From Lunularia cruciata (taxonomy: Eukaryota; Streptophyta; Marchantiopsida; Lunulariales; Lunulariaceae), in assembly GCA_948567375.1 (NCBI GenBank), contig OX419762.1, positions 11,352,001-11,416,000 on the forward strand: 64,000 nucleotides of DNA, given 5' to 3'. The notes under the pieces were generated by a model. That model worked only from the letters and a program-made list of their open reading frames with translations. It was not told where the DNA came from and made no database searches. Of this stretch, positions 12,298-36,180 are shown piece by piece (the first letter of the stretch is position 1; every line of letters starts with the position of its first letter). Position numbers and translations under genes: made by a program.

Positions 12298-15200
12298 CGC
12301 TACCTCGACACCCCAGCCCACAGCCTTATTGCTGGCTGAGAATGTAGCACACAAACTTAAATCTCTATTCATTCTTTGTGCTACACAATCAATCATGGAG
12401 AGGTGTTCCACTAAAACTTCACCAACCTCCAATTCTCTCAAATCCTTTAATAAAAACCTTGGTTGCTTAGATCCATCTAGAGACCACGAACACCACCATT
12501 ACTAAACATTTAGTAAATAAAACTCGTATTATCGTAACTCCAACTAATTTATTGCGGGCGCCTATTTATTATATCATATAAGGCACTCCCAACGACACAA
12601 TCATAAGAAGAATTAATAATTTCTGTCCCCAAGACGCGTTTCTGCCTTTTCAGCAGTTTTTGTGTTGTGACGCTGCCCCTTCTCTTCTCTGCCCGTCCAG
12701 CCTGCCTTCCAGCCCGTCCTTACCATGTCATCATTGGCGAACGTTAACTTAACGTTCCCGCATGTGTCCATCCCGTTATGTTAGAAACCTCCCAGTAGCC
12801 TGGTTACTCCTCTCTACCATCAGCAACGTACACTTCACTAGGACCACAATCAACAACCTGCGAGGTGACTTCCACAACCCTAGCAGAGTAAACTAACCAC
12901 ACACCTGGTTTACTTAACCATGGTGGTCTACAGCTGTCGAGATCCCACGTTCCCTGGCTCAAGGTAGAACCCAGGGTAGTAAAGAAATTCAACCAAGCTC
13001 AATTATTATAATAATCACAGGTCAAGAACATTAATCTCTGTGTCGGTGTTAACTGAGCTGCTCAGAGAAAATTCCCACCCAGTAAAGCAACGTCGGTCGC
13101 TGGTAAGAATCTTCTTAAGCTGTATTTAGCTATATTTAGCAGCCTTAGTATTAATTACGGAAAGAAGGATAGGCTTTATCATGCAAAAGAAAGTTCCGGC
13201 CACCTGGTTAATTAACCGACATAGAGATAAGTAGCCAGGCCAGGTCAAATCAAGGCAAAGGAAACCTACCCATGGTAGGTTCGGCAGGGGTTAAGAGATC
13301 TTCGCACCTTGTTCTTTTAATATTGGTTAATTTCTTTAATGCTTCCGTATAGGTCATCCCTATTGGATTCACCTTACAAATCCGATAATACAGACACAAA
13401 AAACGTATATTATATCCATTTAGTTCCAACTCGCATTTTCCACATATTTAAGAATTCACAGGCTTTCTGTGTATTTAATTTTGTGTGGGAATTTTGGGTG
13501 TACTCCCTATGGACCGACAAAAGGATAGCTGAGTGCCAAAGAGTTGTAGATAGAGTCAGAATATCTGTAAAGCAAATGGCTATGATGTGGTATTTTGATC
13601 CCAGAATATGTACTAAACTTAAGGACGAGGCAGGAGCCAGGATTGGGGGAATAAAAATTTGGGGCATATGTGAGTGAGTGAGGGCTGAGAAAAGGAAGCA
13701 AGAAGGAAAGGGGGAGGAAAGTTTGCAGCTTCAAAAGCTTCCAAAAGTGGACTACTTGGAGAAAATACTTGGAGGTGCGTCAGGATTTTTGTCTGGGGTG
13801 AGTGACTTTGTCAGATGCATGTAATACAGCCAAATATCATGTTGAATGATTACATGAAAAACCCAGAGTAGTTAATGGACCGCTTGAATTACCGCAAATT
13901 CAAGCTGCATCATTCCGCAATGATTTGGCCTCATTTTTACCTGAAACAACAGTCCCATTTCAGCGCCACAAATTATTTTTAGTCATCTAACTCGACTTTT
14001 CGTCAGACGTTTACCAGATATTAGCGCCTTCTGTTCTTCTGGCTATTTGTAGTATAGGATCTGGACAATTGGGGTTATTTACGTTTTGCGATTACCATGG
14101 GAGAAGTTCCTAGCTCCAGGTGTGAATATAATAGGGATGTGTTATTGAGTGGAAAAGGAATATTTTATCGGAAGCATCACTTTTTGGATGTCTATATATT
14201 CTTAAACCGAGTGATATTAAGACCCAGATGATACTCTTATTCAAGTCTTCGGCGTTCCATGAATCTAAGCACCACGTGAACATCACCATTATCTCAACGA
14301 GCTCTTCTCCTTTATTTCCATACTGGGCCTTTCCACCAGGACTACATTCTTTCTGGTCTCCCCTCTCTGGATTAAAATAACACCATCTTGAGCTATGCGA
14401 ATGTCTACTAGGAGAGACCAATTGACCCAATAAATTCTAGAGAATCATTCAGGTTCTCAAGAAGTTTGACTGTCGTATATAATCAAGTGATATTCAAGCC
14501 TCGAGTTTGGTCAATCTATGTACAGTTCTTTAACAGAAATAATTGTGAGGGAGTAGTCAATGCTCCTGAGTCGCTTCTATTTATTCAAGTCTTGCTTTTG
14601 TCAATTCTTCTTATCTACTTGTGATTTTCTCTTGTGGATTCCATCCTCATACCCAAAAGGTTCCTCAAATAAATAGACAAGAGCTGGTCTTATAGATTAG
14701 GAGATTATAATACAACAGTATCTCTCAAAAGTCAAGCTCTAGATTATTGCTTGTGTCATAAAAAAAAGATATACCTGTAAAGTCATTCAGTTTATGGATG
14801 TTGATCATTACTATTGCAGTTTGACCAGATAGCACATGCATTTGGATTACTTTAAATTTAGCATGCACTTATCATCTCCTTAAAGATGTCATGAAGGGAA
14901 TATCAAACTATTCATCTGACTGATTTATAATTGAAGGTTTTTATGAATGAAACATTGTATAGTAACATCCATATGTAAAGAGTGGTTTGTGTCCTAATCA
15001 AATTGAAATAGCCAAGGAAATAAATATAAAATCTTAATGAGAGGTCAACAAGTACAAATTTTTAACTTCTATTTAATTATAACTGCCTTCTTTTTTTAAT
15101 TGATCATAATTTTCTATGTCTATTTTCTCTCTTCTTTTTGCCATATTGCTTTGATCCAATTCTGCCATACACTATAATACAGTGCTATCCGTGTGATAAG

Positions 15201-18200
15201 GGTCCCCGGAGCTTTGCACATTTCCGAAAATTTAAAATTTTAATCTCTACAAATGTTGGCTATGAAAGAAAAATGAAGGAAAGAGAATAATAACGAAAAT
15301 GGATACCCTAACTTATTCTGATATGGAATTCAAGAGACGGCTTGAGCGCAAATCGTAGAGTGAGCATTTCTATCGTATGCATACTTCTGATCTCACTTTA
15401 ATTCTACCTTAAATGAAAGTGAGAGACTACTTTAACTCCGGTTAGGATCTAATGCACCTGTTATATGTATAAAGTAAATGTATCATTCTTATAGAATCCG
15501 CTGTGGCGAATAGAAGTGCTGTCTAGACATGGACGAACGAGTTATAAAGTTTGAGGTAAAAGGAAGTTAAAATATTATCAGATTGTTAGAACCTTCCGCT
15601 ATGACCTTTTCAGTCATTGTTCTTAAAATATCATAGACTTAATATTTGCTTAATATTTCTAAGATCTATATTAAATAGTCTAGAATTAAAATATTGGTGA
15701 TGAAAAACAGAACTAATAATAGGAAATGTATTGTTTGAGATGGTCAATCTTAAGATAAAAGTAACGTATAACTAGAAAATCAGTATCTTACAACATTGTA
15801 CAACATTGTATACTTTTTCCAACATGTATTAAGTATTTTAAGAGGAAAGTAGGGAATGATTAAGTTGCAGTTGTGTTGTTTGGAATACATGTATTTAAAA
15901 TAATCAGAAAAAAGTATCTCAACAGATATACCGTACATGTAATCATGGGAAATACAGAAACCGTATAAATGGCATACGCTAGAGTAAGTAAAATACAATA
16001 TTGGAGACAAAGGTATAGAATAAATTACTGTCGAACAAGAGATGCAATGTGTGGATGTTACTCCACACTAATCTTATAAGGTGGGTGCATTGTGGAGTAG
16101 ATATGAATACTTTATGATAATGTCATATCATGTGACACATTTGGTATGAGACTTTATCAGGAGGGGGAGGAATAATATTAATAAAATAATGTAAGACATG
16201 CATGAAATGTTTTGCGTGTGCGGAATAGTGGAAATCTCTAAATGATTCTCTTTATCTGCTCCATGTTTTGGGGCTTTTAGAGCTATAGTGATCTGTTGTA
16301 AACATTGTGGGTCCTTCAAGTTTAATAACAGCATCATAACATACATACCTTGAATTTGATTGGTGCATTTTCTATCAGCTTAGAAAACTGTAAAATACCC
16401 AGATGGCTTCGTTTTTAGAGGATTTTATTCCATTTTGTCGTTTACTGGAGACCCTTGTTCGTTGGCGTGAAACCTTCAACATCTGGTATTAAGTCTCAAC
16501 TGTAGAATCTTTTAAGCTTTATATTTCTAACATTAAGTCGTATTCCCAGGATCCCAAAAGTTAGTTTATGACCTACTTTTGATTTATTTTGTATTCAAAG
16601 GAAATTAATTTGCATATATCCCAGTCGGTAGTGATGGTCAAATGAACACACAAGAGACAACTGCGTTATCCAAATGTGTGACTATTTTCATTAAAGAAGT
16701 CCACTCTTATCTTCAATTGCATCCATGGAAGTAGGGGACCAAAGCGATAGTTGAACCCCCCATTAATTCAACGTATATCTCCTTCTTTATATTCATCAAT
16801 ACAAATGTTCTCGTATATCTCCATATGCTCTTCGATGGAGAAAAAACAGCATCTTGAGGAACAAAAGATCTCTCAATCCCACTCAGAAAGGAAGGAAGCA
16901 GGCCACACATTTCAGTCATTTATATATTTACAGTTACGAAAAATAACAGCTCTTCAATGGAAAATAGTCATAAGCTCACATGTGTTTGACTAGACATAAG
17001 ATGGTGCATATGGGATATAAAAGTCTTTCCTCAACACCACACCTTTTACAAGTTGCATCTAAGATGTATGTTGTTCATTGGCATTTTATTTTTTTGTGTA
17101 CAAAAGGAAGTGCACTGTTGGGTATATTGTCCGGCTAGAAGCCGTTGATTAATTGTAGGTGAACCCCCATCCTTCATACATGAAATCTTTGACTTAAAAG
17201 ATTCAATACAGAATCGGTGGATAAGTTTTAATAACTTCCTAACATCATTTTATTTTGTCTCACATGGTTCTCTTTAGTCTACAGGACGCCAAAATGGTCA
17301 ACGATTGGAAGGGTTTATGTGTAGTATGTCTCGATTTATTCTGCAAATGAGCTTCCTTTTAAGACTTTTTGAACGATCGGTACGAAAGGTTCTTTTGGTC
17401 TCAAAAAGTAAAAATCGTTTACTGCTGATACACACTCCGACCCTCATCTGATTCTCTCCCTGCACTCGTAATGTAGCTCACGTATATATGAACGTATTTG
17501 ATATATACGATTTATGCCATAAAAACACGATTGACACAATGGAAATGTACAATCTACCTTTGATTGCAGTACAAATTTATCACTTTTATGAAATTCACTC
17601 GCTAAGGCAAAGATCGTGATAATCATCTTATTTATACTAAGAGCTAATCAACAGGGTGAAGAGGTGATTGTGAAGATGGTACTATATGCGCCATCATAGA
17701 TAGATATAATTGGGCACACATTCAAATATGCATATCATCAACCGGAAGGATTGGAATGAAATGTGAATACAGTCATTGATTCTCCCCAACTACTCAAACA
17801 AATCTTTACAACAATATACAGAATTTTCTTTGGCATCTTCAGAGGTTTTGGTCGACTTTATTTTGAATGGCATACACCTCTCCAAACTCAACCGTGTTTC
17901 ATTGAATTTAATAAATATAAAGTTGACTAATAAATATAATATTCTATCATATGCTATGCGCTATTAATGTGTTTCGAGGTTAAATGGAGACTTTTATGAG
18001 TAGAGAACAGTGGGAGAATACGAAGACACGATGGATGGTAACCTTCAAGATGTAGGAACAATGGTGAATTTTGAAAAGTCAAAAATGTGAATGAGATGAA
18101 CACTATTCAGACAAACAGAGAAAAAATAAATGACGATAGAAACAGTCCCTGCAAGGCTTTGAAGGTTACAACCCTTATTTCCAGTGGTTAGCCATACCAT

Positions 18201-20900
18201 ATCTCGCCCACAAATCAAATTTAATTCCTTCCAGTTGAAAATAGTAGGAATATTAAAGAGCAACCTACCCAAGGACTGTTCTCCTCAAACCTTATGCTCC
18301 ACTCTTGAATGTATGTACTATGAAGGGGTAAAAAGTATAGAAATGATGGAACGTGAAAGTATGGAATGAAGTCTCCGGCTTAATCATAGAGGATCTGGTA
18401 GGACTCTTAAGTGCAAGAGTAATTTATAAGAGTTGTGCGTATCGTTGTTGTTACTATTACCACTCGTCTTGAGCTCAGCAGACATTCAGCTGGGTGGTGG
18501 TGGAACTCATAAAGATGAGGTAAGTGTGGCTAGAGCATACATTCCACACTGTTTAAGAAGATCTTCAAGCAAAGTTATGGAGAATATATGTCCAAGGAGT
18601 TGACATACAAAATGGAGCTTTCCTCTCAAGGGACGTCCTCGAGAGAGCACGGCGCACATTGTGGAAAAAAATAAAATAGTTGGGATGACAAGCAAGAACT
18701 CCTCCCATGATCTGATCTGATCTAGAGAACAATATAAGGTGATAACGCTTGACCAAGCATGACCGTCGTCTTCCTTTCAAAGAAGAGAAAAAAACAAGAT
18801 GGAGATGGAGTAGTTACTCACAATAAATTGATAACTGAGGGGCTGCTGTTGGTCTTCTGGAGCAAGAGAAGCTCCACATCAATCATGGCTCTGGGCTGCA
18901 CAGTAGCATGATATAGATCAAGGAAAAGAAAGTGGGGTGGGTATGTTACATAGTTGTGATTCGGACCTTCCTATCTCTCTAGTGATTTGTTGTTGAAACC
19001 ACAACAACCACCCAGGGGACCGACCTATTAACTAACTGGGGGGCTGTTTGCACTGCCTTCATTTAATATCACCTTGAGCTTGGCCACAACAAACTTATCG
19101 AACTACATTAAAGAAGGGGGTATTAAGAGCCCTGGATGCCCAGACATATCTCTGTGTAAACAACAAGGGGAAAGAACGAGAATATTTACCACAATGAGTA
19201 TGCAACAATAATAATGGTGGTGCTTGGTAACAAAACTGTGGCTTCAGTTGCTTGGGGCTGGATATGCATGAAATCACATCGTGGGAAGGCAAGTATTGGG
19301 TGCTCGAAGATTTTCCCGGGGAGACAAACAAAAATTAGATCCACACACAAAGTTGTCTTAACCTTTCCCTTGTCTTGAATGATATATCTAACCGATTCCC
19401 AAATATAAGCTCCACTACACAGTTGCCCAACGAGAAGAGTCCCATAACCAGCCTCGTATTTAAGTGCGACATAGCCTTGCCTACACCAGCCCTAGTCTTA
19501 TCTTCTATATTTGTTTATTCACCCTTTCCCTTCCGTCACGTAACCTTCCAAACACAGCTTTATGACATAAGTTGAAGCAAGACATCAACAGTAAGATACC
19601 AACCTGAACTTGATTTGTCCCCTTTTTCTCTCTCTTTTAGATTTGTAAATGGAACCGTTTTGTACCGCACTTGTCTGCACACACAAGTTCATGAATATAC
19701 CGTATAGTACGTTAACAGATTGGAAGAGGTCGGGAGCACTCAGTTCTTTCTACAGTGATGGATGACCTTGAGTGGCATAGGAGCTTATCTCCTTGCTCGT
19801 TCAACCTGTAAAATCCAGTGTGTTGGAAGATGAAGCATTTATAATTTCTGTTATATGATTTTAATTTATTTTTAATTTTTTGTGGGTATAAACGTTCCTC
19901 GGATAGTTATGATTTGGTATACATATTCCTCGGATGCTCAAAAGCAAGACAGATGTTTGATTAGTGACAAAAAGCTGTAAGCTGTTCTTTACATGCAAGT
20001 CACCATGATAATGAGAGCGATATATACTTGAGTTTTGTTTTAAAGTGTGTATGCATCAGCATAACAGCGGTGTAGGAGCAACTTTTGGCTTGAAACCTCA
20101 CATTTGCTGTCTCTAGTGACCTAGAAAAGTACTTTTCTTTTACAAAATCACGTGTATAAATGATTATTTCATACTTTATTTGCATGATCGAAGTAAATAC
20201 CTCCACTCTTCAATAGTTTTACAACCCGGTATCAAGTACCTTCCATGAAAAGTACTAACATAAGTATTTTAGAGAAGCTAAACGCTCCAAATGAACACTC
20301 CATTCATACTAACATTCGTAGTAATCAATCTTGAATGAATTAAGCTAACATCCACGTCCTCCTCCTGTAGTTGTCACTTTCTTTTTCCATTTCCCACTTT
20401 TCTCTACAAATGAGAGGAAGGATTCCATAACCTGGTCAATCCAACAGTCCATTTGCTGGACGGTGATGATTTTGAATGACAGACATAATATCTACTGCCT
20501 CCTCAACCTTGGGGGTTCGTACTGGGCAGCAAATTAGTACCAACGCGCTAATCTTATCTTCCATTCGTTTCTTGGACCAAAACATTCAACGATAACTTTG
20601 GGTGGTCTTTTCTGCAATAATGATGATCCATTCAGTCCTCGATAATTAAGCAATTTATCGCCTTATCTTCTCCCGTAGTAGACCATGATCTCTTCCATTT
20701 CTGCCTGATTTAAATTATCAGCTTGATTATGGCTACAGCAGTTACCGTATCTTCTTCCCCAGTCAGAATGTTATCCTGTTCCTCCTCCCCTCTCATTTAT
20801 TGTACATTCTGTTCCCACTCGTACTCTACAAGAGGACTACTGACTCCTTTCCGCGTCCTTCCTACCAACATACCATACTATATAATTAAATAAATTAATA
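12298..20900. other. Long intergenic region, no gene recognised
   Basis: About 8.6 kb of moderately AT-rich DNA with only short open frames (up to about 112 codons) in all phases and none with a recognised domain. Small palindromes occur, including AACGTTAACTTAACGTT at 12,740-12,756 and GGTTAATTAACC near 13,205-13,216. No tRNA, rRNA or transposon domain was recognised. Confidence 0.4.
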
Positions 20901-20907
20901 AACAAAA

Positions 20908-20926
20908 TAATATATATATATATAGA
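20908..20926. repeat. (TA)n microsatellite
   Basis: A short run of alternating TA following a stretch rich in A and T. It lies in gene-free DNA. Confidence 0.7.
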
Positions 20927-23900
20927 AAAGAGAATTCCCTCGTATAAGTTGGCGTAGTCCTTCTTCGGGGGACGGACCTGCTCGTATTCTATACAGGGAC
21001 AGCCTGCCTTCGGAACGTCAGTAATTAATGCTCGGTAATAATAACGGGGACCTCAGTACTCTAGTAAAAACCCGAAGGACATCCTGGAAAGTAAAGAAAC
21101 CGCAGAATCTTTTCGGAAATGAAGAGCGTGCTGATACAGTAGACGCTGTACACTGTAAAAGGAGGAAAAAGTAAAAAGATTTGAAAAGCTCGTGACAATT
21201 GACAATAGAGGGGGAGAGAGAAGGTATTAGTTACTCATCAGTCCGTCAGTCGCGGAGGATACGACAAGGAGGAGGTCGTTGCTGTTACGGGAATAAAAAA
21301 GTGAAGGGGAATGGCCGGGGATATAAAAAAGAGTTGATCCCGAAATGATTGAGGAAGAAGTTGGACGGGAAGATGGCGAACGAGTCCTGGCCCGTTACCG
21401 GCGCTGACTTCCGGCACACGACAAGGAGGTACTCCGGGCAGGGTGTCTCAGTCACCGACCGACCGTGGCCGCGCCGGGCGCCGCACAAACTGGACGTCCA
21501 GCAGTGCAATATTTGGCGATCCATTTGCATGGCATCTCGTCGTCGCCCATGGCATGCCTGACCTGTCCTATAGGCCGTACGTACAATCCCCGTCTCCAGG
21601 GGTGACAGCGATCTCGCATGCACGCTCATACCATGGTTAACTATGCCTGCGGTCAAAAGCGGCACGATGAGTCCACCTTATCCACTAACCATGGTCAATC
21701 ACCCTGGATACGGGCAGTTTACTCAGCCTACCGACGGGGAAAAGAGTCCAACTGAATTCTGCTCGTTCTACTTTGTCCTTTTGCACATACCACGTCCTCT
21801 CCATCTCCGGGACAGCAATTCTGTATCGCAGTTCACTCAACAACCCGAACTTAACCGCAGTAACCTCACCCCACCCCCACCCATCGACTCTGGTCTGGCA
21901 TGATCTCGCCAGTCTGGTTACCTTTACGCTTTAACCCTTCCATCTCTCTGGTACCGGCTCCTTTTGTCAGTATCTACACATAACTTGAGATTCATCAGAT
22001 GTAAACTATTCTTTATCTCATTTCATTGAGATCTTTCACTGCTTCAATTTTTTAAATCCTTTTTCCTTATCCGACGTGCGTAGAGTCTATTGTAATAAAT
22101 CTATTTTAATGGCCAGCTGTTGTATCTGACTTTTGTAAGCTGATCCTCAACAAAGTTGCTAAGAAGTAGTCATGTGACTGGAAAAATCGCATCTACAATA
22201 ATACGAACGAACAATCAATTGGTAATGATGAGTTTGTGGACTCGACAAGAGAGCAGGATTGGAAGTAGATAACGAGGTGTGTTACCAGGACTCAAACTTT
22301 GGACGGTTGTGAGTTTTATATTCGAGTTCAAATTATGGACCTCCTTTTTATCACGTGCTTCCAATTTGATAAACGTATAAATCGGTCTATTTTTTCTAAA
22401 CACGACTTTGCAACGTTGTAGATTGTATATATTTCCAGTTGCTCTTCCATCAGGTTATTTGAGAGAAGAAGGTTTCTATTATTTCTCTTTTATCGTGGAC
22501 ATTGTTAAGGTTCATGTAGGCAATGAGTACACGAATAAAAACACTACTGTAGGTATAGCTGTTGTCCTTAATTTCGTTTTTTGTGTTAGTTGTGTTAATT
22601 TTTTTCAGTGTTGTAGGTGTACTGTACTAGACTAGTCGGTAGCATTCTTTCGTTTTCTTTAAGGTTGAGTTGAGAAATCAAAGGCAATATTTTAAATAAT
22701 TGAAAAGGATTCGATCTTTACTTATGAATGTGATGCAAGCGATGGACGACTTTGTATGAGACTTTATTTATTTTAAGCTTGATCCATAAATAATGTATAA
22801 GCAGCAGATCCTCTATGCATTCGCATTTTCTTACCATTTGGAAGAAACTGGTTTAGAATCTATTTCTTACTTCATAGTATGTCTATTTTTTAAAATTCAT
22901 TTACATTCTAAGGGATAATGAAATGGTTTCAATATAGTAACATAGGATGAAATTCATGTTATTCACATATAAAAGACCTTTTGTGGATTGGAAAAACTAG
23001 TACGATATGACAAGTTTAGGATTACCAATTCACAAATTACTAGGACAGATGAGATAGTAGAAAAAACATACAAAGAATTTGGTTGTACTTAATTTCTTCA
23101 AATAATGAAGTGAGATGAAATATCAAGTCCCATTGGTTTTTATGTGATTTTTCAAACGCTAAGATTCACTCCAACCTGCTGGCGTTTAGCCTATATGGTA
23201 ATCTAAAGTAACTTATTCATAATTACTAAACAATAAATTAATGATGACATCATCATTTGACTCGGAATAAGAAAGAAGCACTTTACATGAGACGGTGATC
23301 CAATAGAACATCTAGTAGTCCAAACAAGATAATAAATCAAGATGCAGATGGGTACCTCAACAAGGGAACAAGGTTTTGCACATCCAAATTAGAGCGTCCA
23401 CTGACTACAATGCTAAATATTTGTTGAGATTCCCTCGCGTGTTATTTTCGTGGGATAGTGGCTACTGTAATTAGTCATCGATCAACTAAATTAAGACTAA
23501 GTTTGAGTGTTAATCATTGTTGTGAGCTCACTAAGCGTCCACGTCACCCAAAACCGCCCCTCAAAGGTTCTGCTTGGCCAAAGATGGAGGAGATATGACC
23601 TCCAAAACGGCCGAATTGACCAGGCAAAGAGGAGACGTCAGCAAGGAATCCAGAGGCTCTAAACTTAGCGCTTCTTGGTAACTTTAGCGGAGAATCATTC
23701 TCATGGAGGTCATGAACCTGAAATTTGTCGGAATGATCTGTCGTTTAATTTGGCAAGACAACTCATATTCTCAGACAATCTAGAGGGTCCTTGTGGCTCT
23801 GGCCACAGACCTCTTGGTCTTGTAAATAAGTCGACCTCTCTTAGCCACCCTGAAGCACCAGCATTGAATTTGGGTACCCAATGGGGAGCTTTCCATGTCT

Positions 23901-24230
23901 TCGACCTTTAAACCGACAAGTAAGTCCCCATTTAAAGAAAAAAAAATCGAATATTCATCATGCTAGGCTGAAATAAATGATGAGATAAGTTTTGGCCTAT
24001 AGATAGTTGTCGGATTATCATTCAAAAAAAAATACCTCAAGAAAACAAGGCTTGATTTAGATTGTCAACTTTATCTGGAGGAAACTGGAGATGGTCATCA
24101 CGAATATGTTAGTTTCGGTAAATCTATTGCATGGAATTTTCTCCACAGGTGTTGGAAATCCCATGACCTTGTACGGATGGATTCTTGATAGATAGAGTAA
24201 GGTACTCCTTTTGGAGTCATCGGATGTTAT
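20927..24230. other. Intergenic region, no gene recognised
   Basis: Includes a locally GC-richer patch at about 21.3-21.9 kb with overlapping short frames on both strands, typical of chance ORFs in GC-rich DNA. AT-rich DNA follows, then a mixed stretch at 23.5-23.9 kb with a 78-codon frame (23,675-23,911, +) that has no known motif. Confidence 0.35.
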
Positions 24231-24554
24231 TTTAGGTGTTTGACTTGACTCCATAGCTTCTCAAAGTCGGATAAATCTGCTTTATCTATTTCATCCAGTT
24301 AGAAGACACTTTTAGTTCCATACTTGGGAGCTCAATGAGGTTTGACATTCTGATACTTAAGAGGATCTCATTCGGTTTTTTCTGTTGGGAAGCCTTGTAG
24401 TTGGGAGCTTAATATTAGGTGTTTGACCCAATAACTCGTCCAAAACACCCAAACGTGTTGTAGGACTTCACTTCTCCATTATGAAATGATTGATGTTCTA
24501 GCACTTCGTTGGGAAGTGTTACATCTCAAAGATGTAATATTAGGCATTTGACTT
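24231..24554. repeat. Irregular direct repeats with a TTAGG(T/C)(G/A)TTTGAC core
   Basis: The core appears at about 24,232, 24,415 and 24,540. Two copies are preceded by a GGGAG/GGGAAG..TAATA type lead-in. Spacing is 183 and 125 bp, so this is an eroded array rather than a clean tandem repeat. It could be part of a decayed LTR. Confidence 0.35.
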
Positions 24555-26235
24555 ATGCCTTATAGGAATATATCTCACGCTCTTGCAGTTCGAACCACTC
24601 TTTCCAGGCTTATGTTAGCATTGCTATTGTGAAACTTCTATTTGGGGCGGTCACCATGGGCCCAAGAAGGCTTATAGCTCCCATTAGCCAAAGGACGCGA
24701 AAATTTAGTGAGTGGAATAACAAGTCTTCGCTAGGGTAACTTCTTAAGGTAATTCTCGTGCTAATTTCCTGCATGGTCCACCTTTTGGGTGCTCAATTCC
24801 AGTGATTTGCTAACGATGGGAGTAACGCCCTACGGCGTATGTACACTATGTTTGGACTTTTAGTGTTACATCAGGTGAGTTTCCATGTTCACATGTGGAA
24901 ATATGCATATTGGGTTGGTTTACTGAGAATCATAGTCTACCCTTCCAATGTTACGAAGTGATTCTGGAATTTACACTACGAGCACAGGAAGTTGCATGGA
25001 GCATTGCGAATCTTGAAGATGTTCTAGTAATACACATAACTAGACTAGAATTGTCGAAAATAGCTACCGCTCCGCGAATGTGGCCATTAGACGTCTACTG
25101 GCAATGGTCAATGTTTCGATCCCTCGAACAAAATTGTTCGATTGCAGCTAGGGTAGAAAGCTATTTGTGGTACATCATTGAATAGAGGAGACTTCACTTC
25201 CTTGGTTCTTGCAACACTTGGTCTTACGTTTTATTAAGTGTTTAAATTTGTTCGTGTTTTAACTCATGAGGTGAATTTGTTGAACATTTCAGGTGTGGAT
25301 CGGGGCCTTTATGCTGTTGTTCATTGCGTTTTAGTTTCATCTAGCACGAAAACTAGAAGATTTCATTGAGACGGGAAAAGACATGGATGCAGAGAACTTG
25401 CCAAGTTGGACTCAGTTTATCACTCAGCGTAACGGAGTCTCTAAAGGATCCTACAACTGGAGCTGCTGAACGACTAGAATTAGCTCTGAACTTCAGCTTC
25501 CTAGTCGAGGAGACACCAAATTCCTTGGTCACATTCTGTGTTTGTCAAATCCCTAGGCTTCCCGAGAGTGTGACCACAGACGAGTTCATTGAACTACCCG
25601 TTTGGTTATTACTCTTAACGCGCACATCTGCAGCTATTTTCACCTATATCGCTGCAGCACCAGCAAACAACAATGCCATACGTAGCATAATATAAAAAAT
25701 GATGCATACTTTTCTTATCTGACTTCTGCATATGGATGAGAATCTTCGACTCGAGAGTGGATCAAACGTTGACCCAAAAGAAAGCTTTCTATTCCAAAAT
25801 ACAAGGCTTTCTTCTACAAGGTCCAAGTCCAACTAACTAGGCTCGCCAGCCATTTCGGTGACAAAATTGGTTTGTGTGAAGATAGAAATACAAAAGGGAC
25901 CTACAAGCTGCGCCGCCTAACATCATCCTGTTTGTAACTCGAGGACAATAACCTGGATCGAAAAGGATATTAAGCGGCATAAATAGTCCAGGGCTATACA
26001 TGAAAATTTCAAATTACTCATTACTTACACTTCACACTACGTACTTTGTGATCTTGAGATCCCAAAGTCAATAGGATGACAAATCTTGGACGAGAATTTC
26101 AGGCTGCCGGCATGGCTTCCCGTTTGATATCTGGGCAACCGGACCAGGTTACAAGGGGGTCTCGTCTCTTCCAACCTGTGAAAAGATCACCCAAATGTAC
26201 GTACGGCAGAAATGATGGACTTTGCTTACTTTTTC
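24555..26235. other. Region downstream of RFC1, no gene recognised
   Basis: Open frames at 24,895-25,185 and 25,366-25,695 (both +) are not joined by convincing splice sites and contain no recognised domain. The part nearest 26,235 is the expected location of the RFC1 3' UTR on the minus strand; no clear polyadenylation signal could be singled out. Confidence 0.35.
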
Positions 26236-35726
<9,491 letters not shown>

Positions 35727-36180
35727 CGTTTCTACGGTCTCGCCGGCACCTCCTTCGATTCTCCTAATCCTCTCCTCTGTTCTCCTCCCACATTGCTTCG
35801 ATCGTTCTTACACAGAAATACTGCTCATCGTCTAGCGCAATTCTCTCGTTCTCGAACTCCACCTCCTTCTCGAGCTTCTTCGCGCCAACGCTCCCGATTC
35901 TTCTTCACTCTCCTGAGAGAAGCCACACAGTCACCACAGTGAAACCATTCCACCCAAAACCACTTCCCGTCCCTTGGGCCGACGGTCCTTCCTTCAAGTG
36001 ACTTACCAGGCGAGAACTGTGAAAGATGGAATACCACCATAGAGCATCACGGCGGTGAGTCATGAACGACAGCTTCACCTTGTGCAGGGCGGTATTTTGC
36101 CTGTGAGGCTTCTTCTTCGAGGTACCGAGTACAGTGAACCGGCTGTTCGTTGTGTTTTCCAATCAATCACTTTCAAATCC
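35727..36180 (-). promoter_or_regulatory. Probable 5' UTR and promoter of RFC1
   Basis: Sequence upstream of the RFC1 start has balanced composition, in contrast to the AT-rich repeats that begin near 36.2 kb, which suggests the functional upstream region ends there. On the gene strand, GTTGGCGCG at 35,889-35,881 is one base off the E2F consensus WTTSSCSS. E2F control is known for plant replication genes; its use here is inference. Short open frames here are not conserved coding sequence that I can recognise. Confidence 0.4.
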
